Source of the DNA: Micromonospora marina
GTDB lineage: Bacteria > Actinomycetota > Actinomycetes > Mycobacteriales > Micromonosporaceae
Length of the DNA: 64,000 nucleotides
Assembly: GCF_900091565.1 (NCBI RefSeq)
Contig: NZ_FMCV01000023.1
Span: 1 to 64,000 of the forward strand
Direction: 5' to 3'
Shown here: in pieces, positions 60,687 through 64,000 of the stretch
Numbering within the stretch: the stretch's first letter is position 1
How the letters are laid out: the number at the start of each line of letters is the position of its first letter
The notes under the pieces: model-generated
What the model saw: the letters and a program-made list of their open reading frames with translations, nothing else
Told to the model about the DNA's origin: nothing
Database searches by the model: none
Position numbers and translations under genes: made by a program

Positions 60687-61034
60687 GTGCCCACGTACCA
60701 GTACGCCTGCACCGCGTGCGGCCACCAGCTCGAGGCGGTGCAGTCCTTCTCGGACGAGCCGCTGACCGAGTGCCCGGCGTGTGAGGGGCGGCTGCGCAAG
60801 CTCTTCAACTCGGTGGGCATCGTGTTCAAGGGCTCCGGCTTCTACCGCACGGACTCCCGTTCGTCCGGCTCCGACAACGGCACCTCGACCACGAGCAAGC
60901 CGGCCAAGTCCGAGTCGTCGTCCTCGTCGTCGGACTCCTCGTCGTCGTCCTCCTCGTCCGGTTCGTCCTCGTCGTCCGGCTCGGGGTCGGGGTCGACGGC
61001 GAGCAAGGCACCGGCGGCGTCCAGCTCGTCCTGA
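60687..61034 (+). CDS. FmdB-type zinc-ribbon protein, Ruc-like chaperone candidate
   Basis: 115 residues. The FmdB zinc ribbon is intact (PTYQYACTACG...ECPACEGRLRKLFNSVGIVFKGSGFYRTD; Cys8, Cys11, Cys29, Cys32), followed by a ~60-residue serine/glycine-rich disordered tail. The M. tuberculosis equivalent Rv0991c, beside the formyl-THF cyclo-ligase, is a redox-regulated chaperone (Ruc) with the same build, so that role is plausible. GTG 60687 is preceded by GGAGGAG. The tail is encoded by a TCG/TCC microsatellite. Confidence 0.85.
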   Translation: MPTYQYACTACGHQLEAVQSFSDEPLTECPACEGRLRKLFNSVGIVFKGSGFYRTDSRSSGSDNGTSTTSKPAKSESSSSSSDSSSSSSSSGSSSSSGSGSGSTASKAPAASSSS

Positions 61035-61052
61035 CCCGCTGTCGCACGCGAC

Positions 61053-61084
61053 ACGTGGCCGTTCCCGCTCGGGGGCGGCCACGT
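61053..61084 (+). terminator. Terminator after the FmdB gene
   Basis: 9-bp stem ACGTGGCCG/CGGCCACGT with a 14-nt loop, 18 nt after the stop. The rest of the 293-nt gap shows no gene up to the promoter at 61291. Confidence 0.65.
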
Positions 61085-61290
61085 TCCCGTTAGCGGCGGA
61101 TGCTCGCCACCTCGGCGAGGTTGCTGCATCCGCCGGTCCGGAAGCAGCAAGTCCCCCGAGCTGGCGGTCCCGGCCGCACCGGGCCTCCGCGCCGGTGACG
61201 GCGGGCCCGCCCGAAGGCGTGGTTTTCCACAGGCCGGCGGGTTATCCACAGGCGCGGGCGGTGGGGCGGCGCGCACCGGGAGTCCGGGCC

Positions 61291-61296
61291 TAGCCT
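61291..61296 (+). promoter_or_regulatory. -10 box (TAGCCT) of the CpaB-like gene
   Basis: TAGCCT lies 31 nt before the GTG at 61328; a GCGGGAGG ribosome-binding site lies between them. Confidence 0.45.
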
Positions 61297-61327
61297 GCGG
61301 TCGGACGACAGGCGGCGGGAGGCAGCG

Positions 61328-61804
61328 GTGACGGATGGCGAGGGGACGTTGCGTCCGGTCCGCTGGCGCGGGTTGCCCCGGCGCCGGACGCTGCTGCGGG
61401 TGACGCTCGTCGCGGTGCTGCTGGGGTTGGCCGCGGCGGTGCTCCAGACGCCGCCGTCCTGCCCACCGCCCCGCGTCCCGCCGGCCGCCTCGGCGACGGC
61501 GTCGCCGTCCGGCGGCATCCGCGCGCTGCCGGCCGGTGCGGTGGGCGTACCGATCCGGCTGGCCGAGCCGGCGGCCCTCGCGGTGCTGCGCCCGGGCGCC
61601 CGCGTCGACCTGCTCGTCGTCCCGGCCGGCGGCTCGCCCGACCCGACGCTGCTGGCGCCCCGCGCGCTGGTGCTCGACGTGGTCGGCACCACCGGGGCTG
61701 TCGACGGCTCCTCGGCGCTCTACCTGGCGCTGCCGCCGGAGCAGGCCCGGCGGGCGGTCGGACTACCGGAGGGCAGTCGCTTCGCCGTGGTCGTCCGCGG
61801 CTGA
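61328..61804 (+). CDS. RcpC/CpaB-like pilus-assembly domain protein
   Basis: 158 residues: a basic N-terminus, one helix (LLRVTLVAVLLGLAAAVL), then an extracytoplasmic domain starting LPAGAVGVPIRLAEPAALAVLRPGARVDLLVVP, which fits the RcpC/CpaB beta-clip/SAF-type region of Flp pilus assembly proteins. It is shorter than full CpaB and no tad/flp genes are nearby, so it may be an orphan. GGGAGG precedes the GTG. Confidence 0.75.
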   Translation: MTDGEGTLRPVRWRGLPRRRTLLRVTLVAVLLGLAAAVLQTPPSCPPPRVPPAASATASPSGGIRALPAGAVGVPIRLAEPAALAVLRPGARVDLLVVPAGGSPDPTLLAPRALVLDVVGTTGAVDGSSALYLALPPEQARRAVGLPEGSRFAVVVRG

Positions 61805-61855
61805 CCCGAACCGGTCCGCCCTGGTGCCGTGCGGTCGGCCTCGGCCCGGCGCTGA

Positions 61856-62032
61856 TCAGCCCCAGTGCGGGGGGCGTTCGGCGAGCAGCCAGTCGTCGCT
61901 GCCGCCGGGGCGCTCGCCCCAGCCGCGGTCGGTGTCGTCGCTTGTCTGCTCGGGCAGCACCACGAAGTCGTCGCTGAGGTCGACCACGCGGTCGTCGTCG
62001 TCGCGCGGTGTCCGGATGGCGGGGTCGGTCAC
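61856..62032 (-). CDS. Small acidic hypothetical protein
   Basis: 58 residues, very acidic (PRDDDDRVVDLSDDFVVLPEQTSDDTDRGW...SDDWLLAERPPHWG). The GTG start at 62032 follows a TATCGT -10 box (minus strand, 62041-62046) by 8 nt, consistent with a leaderless gene. Codon third positions are GC-rich as in real genes. Function unknown. Confidence 0.6.
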   Translation of the reverse strand: MTDPAIRTPRDDDDRVVDLSDDFVVLPEQTSDDTDRGWGERPGGSDDWLLAERPPHWG

Positions 62033-62040
62033 GAGCAGCA

Positions 62041-62046
62041 ACGATA
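62041..62046 (-). promoter_or_regulatory. -10 box (TATCGT) of the 58-residue gene
   Basis: On the minus strand TATCGT ends 8 nt before the GTG at 62032. Confidence 0.45.
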
Positions 62047-62200
62047 CCGCCGGACGGGCCGCCCGCTCGATCCCGCACACCGGCCGGGTCGTGTCGAGCC
62101 CGGCCGTACCGGGCCAAAGCTGCGGAATTCCATCACCGAGCGCGACGGGCCGCAGCGGCGGTGATCGACGCGTCGGGCGGCCGACCGGCCGGGGCGTTGG

Positions 62201-62206
62201 TAGCGT
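62201..62206 (+). promoter_or_regulatory. -10 box (TAGCGT), leaderless promoter of 62215 gene
   Basis: TAGCGT ends 8 nt before the GTG at 62215; no Shine-Dalgarno is present. Confidence 0.5.
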
Positions 62207-62214
62207 CGGACGGC

Positions 62215-62856
62215 GTGACGACGCCGAGCGGTGGCAGCCCCGACGACGAGACCTGGCGACGCCCGCAGCAACCGGCCACGGCCGGGGAGAACGCCTCCGG
62301 GGCGGTCCCCCCGGAAGCGGACGGCCCGAGCGGTCCTGGATCTCGGCCGGGCGGTGCCGGCGGAGATCATGACCCGGACCGCACCGGCGTTCCGGCCGGG
62401 ACCACCGGGCAGCCCGATCCGGGCACCCCCGCGGCGGACCCGACCGCAGCCGGGAGGATCCACACCGCCGGAACCGACGCCGGAGACGCGGACACGCCGG
62501 AGGCCGCCGGGAACGCCAGCCCGTGGTCACGCGAGGCGGCCACCGACAGCCCGTGGGCCCGGTCCGAGGCGGCGGGCGGCTGGACGGTCGCCGGTGGCGC
62601 GTGGCCGGGCCCGCCCGGTGGCGGCACCCCTGCCTCGGGGTACGCGGGACCGCCGCCGAGCACGCCCCCACCGCCCGGGTGGCGGCCACCGGTACACGTG
62701 CAGCCGTCACCGCCCCGCCGGCTCCCGCCGCAGGACATGGCCGCGATGGACCAGGCGGAGCAGCGCGCGCAGCGGCTCACCTACGGCATCGGGGCCGCCG
62801 TCGCCGTGGTGCTGGTGCTGCTCACCTGTCTGCTGTGCTCGCGGGTGCTGTTCTGA
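62215..62856 (+). CDS. Disordered protein with C-terminal membrane anchor
   Basis: 213 residues: ~185 residues of Gly/Pro/Ala/Thr-rich, acidic, probably disordered sequence ending PPPPGWRPPVHVQPSPPRRLPP, then a charged helix (MAAMDQAEQRAQRLTY) and a single C-terminal transmembrane helix (GIGAAVAVVLVLLTCLLCSRVLF). The topology is tail-anchored, with the bulk in the cytoplasm. No family recognised. It is convergent with the DUF2231 gene, 1 nt apart. Confidence 0.65.
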   Translation: MTTPSGGSPDDETWRRPQQPATAGENASGAVPPEADGPSGPGSRPGGAGGDHDPDRTGVPAGTTGQPDPGTPAADPTAAGRIHTAGTDAGDADTPEAAGNASPWSREAATDSPWARSEAAGGWTVAGGAWPGPPGGGTPASGYAGPPPSTPPPPGWRPPVHVQPSPPRRLPPQDMAAMDQAEQRAQRLTYGIGAAVAVVLVLLTCLLCSRVLF

Positions 62857-62857
62857 G

Positions 62858-63340
62858 TCAGACGACGCCGTCCCAGACCATCTTGGCGCCGCTGTCCCCG
62901 GTCCAGTAGACGTACACGAGCGCGAAGACCGCGAGCACGGCCACCACGACGGTGAGCACCACCGGGAGCCAGCGAGGCAGGTTCCGGCCCGCGACGAAGC
63001 GGCTCGTCGACAGCACGAGCAGCAGCGCGGCGACGCCGAGCCCGAGCGCGAACCAGAACAGCATGTCGCCGTACTCGGCGTGCTCACTGATCTGCTGGAG
63101 CCGGTCCGGCGGGTAGCCCTTCGCGCGCAGGGCCTCCTCCAGTTCCTCGCCGGACTCGGTCGCCACCCAGGCGACGATCGGGGTGACGACGGCGAGCGCC
63201 GCGACCGCCCAGTCGAGGCGGTGCCGCCAGCGGGGCAGCACCCCGTACCCGACGGCGAGCAGTGCCAGCAGCGGCACCAGCACCACCGCCGCGTGGATGA
63301 CCAGCACGTGGGCCGGCAGACCGTTGATTTCCCTGAACAC
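62858..63340 (-). CDS. DUF2231-family membrane protein
   Basis: 160-residue four-helix membrane protein. FREINGLPAHVLVIHAAVVLVPLLALLAVGY is the family's N-terminal signature, with conserved histidines in LPAHVLVIH; ATESGEELEEAL and HAEYGDMLFWFAL form the central part. GTG 63340 has GGAGG 5 nt upstream and is preferred over the GTG at 63346. DUF2231 proteins are thought to bind haem through such histidines; the function here is unknown. Confidence 0.82.
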   Translation of the reverse strand: MFREINGLPAHVLVIHAAVVLVPLLALLAVGYGVLPRWRHRLDWAVAALAVVTPIVAWVATESGEELEEALRAKGYPPDRLQQISEHAEYGDMLFWFALGLGVAALLLVLSTSRFVAGRNLPRWLPVVLTVVVAVLAVFALVYVYWTGDSGAKMVWDGVV

Positions 63341-63501
63341 CGACACCTCCGGCGAGTGGGTGGTTTGGCGCGCTCAGCGTACGGCGTGCCGCCGTCTTCC
63401 TCGATACACGCGGGCGCGGCGGAACCCGTTCACCTGTGGCCCCGGCCACGGGTGAACGACGCTCGCTTGTCGGCCCGACTGCCCCGTGCTGTCATGGATC
63501 C

Positions 63502-63930
63502 ATGTCCACAGGCGAGGATCTGCTCCGGTCGAGGGGTCTACGGGTCACCCGGCCTCGCCTCGCCGTCCTGGACGTGCTCTCCGCCGGCGGCCACCTGGAG
63601 GTCGACGAGATCACCCGCCGGGTCCGCCAGCGCATCGACTCGGTCTCCACCCAGGCCGTCTACGACGTGCTCGGGGCCCTGTCCCGGGCCGGCCTGTCCC
63701 GCCGGATCGAGCCGGCCGGCAGTCCGGCGCGGTACGAGGCCCGGGTCGGCGACAATCACCACCACGTGGTGTGCCGGGGCTGCGGGCAGATCGCCGACGT
63801 GGACTGCGCGGTCGGCAGCGCCCCCTGCCTGGACCCGAACGTGGCGCACGGCTTCGAGCTGGACGAGGCGGAAGTGACCTTCTGGGGTCTCTGCCCGGCC
63901 TGCCAGTCCCGCCGCTCCGCCGACGACTGA
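63502..63930 (+). CDS. Fur-family regulator (FurA/CatR-like)
   Basis: 142-residue ferric-uptake-type repressor: winged helix (LRVTRPRLAVLDVLSAGGHLEVDEITRRVRQRI...VYDVLGALSRAGLSRRIEPA) and a dimerisation/metal domain with HHHVVCRGCGQIADVDCAVG and a second CPAC near the end (four structural Zn cysteines). Closest in style to FurA/CatR proteins, which repress a catalase gene usually next to them. The right edge comes 70 nt after its stop, so such a catalase gene cannot be checked. Confidence 0.88.
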   Translation: MSTGEDLLRSRGLRVTRPRLAVLDVLSAGGHLEVDEITRRVRQRIDSVSTQAVYDVLGALSRAGLSRRIEPAGSPARYEARVGDNHHHVVCRGCGQIADVDCAVGSAPCLDPNVAHGFELDEAEVTFWGLCPACQSRRSADD

Positions 63931-64000
63931 CAGTCGCGCCGAGGACGGCCGCCGCCTGGCCGCCGCACCGAGGACGGCGGACGGCGGCGCGTGGCACTCT

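Noticed and set aside
63931..64000. Start of a catalase or other gene after the Fur regulator
   Set aside because: The remaining 70 nt show no start codon with coding signal; nothing can be called.

Overview
High-GC actinobacterial chromosome, most likely Micromonospora (Micromonosporaceae). The evidence is very high GC with GTG/TTG starts, several genes that look leaderless (a TANNNT -10 box 6-8 nt before the start codon), and intergenic repeat families that I associate with this genus. Core gene order follows Mycobacterium tuberculosis in two blocks: galU, moeA1/glp, rimJ, glpR/sepX, formyl-THF cyclo-ligase and the FmdB/Ruc zinc-ribbon gene (Rv0991c-Rv0996), and pmt, rsmI, metG, tatD, rsmA, ispE, rplY, pth, prs, glmU (Rv1002c-Rv1018c).

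Layout. 1-0.16 kb: tail of a secreted FG-GAP/VCBS-type protein. 0.2-9.2 kb: maltose/maltodextrin locus (two GH13 enzymes, malEFG without its own ATPase, a LacI-type regulator with candidate operators). 9.3-13.9 kb: one leftward series (CorC-like CBS protein, trpS, 2'-5' RNA ligase-like, YihY/BrkB, GntR, unknown). 14.1-16.4 kb: galE-galK without galT. 16.4-19.6 kb: cysQ-cysD-cysN sulfate activation. 19.6-24.1 kb: pth, rplY, prs, glmU, tRNA-Gln. 24.2-26.6 kb: damaged HTH gene, TetR regulator, two DUF4383 membrane proteins. 26.7-31.4 kb: ABC-F/Uup, ispE, rsmA, tatD. 31.5-39.2 kb: unknown protein, alpha/beta hydrolase, metG, membrane protein, rsmI, PMT mannosyltransferase. 39.4-53.5 kb: accessory region. 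53.7-64 kb: sepX, GNAT, moeA/glp, galU, a diguanylate cyclase, formyl-THF cyclo-ligase, FmdB/Ruc, a CpaB-like protein, small membrane proteins and a Fur regulator.

The accessory region (39.4-53.5 kb) lies between the two conserved blocks and is full of insertions and decay. It holds a two-gene secreted vWA cassette, a PPTase, several gene wrecks (VOC, GlxA/AraC, SRPBCC), a rifampicin-monooxygenase-like flavoprotein and a free-standing proteasome-beta-like hydrolase. It also holds a decayed integrative element (RepSA tail, frameshifted Xis, amber-interrupted integrase). Next to that is an AbiE/MenAT-like pair whose regulator carries an apparent PD-(D/E)XK nuclease-like domain, close to the 3' end of tRNA-Ala(CGC).

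Two repeat families recur at gene borders and supply start or stop codons: a GTGAGCGCGAGGAGTGAGC-type tandem unit (galE/galK and GNAT/moeA) and a palindromic AAGGAAGGGCCCCTTCTTAAC-type unit (galK/cysN, rsmA/tatD, rsmI). All assignments come from reading the sequence; no database search was run.
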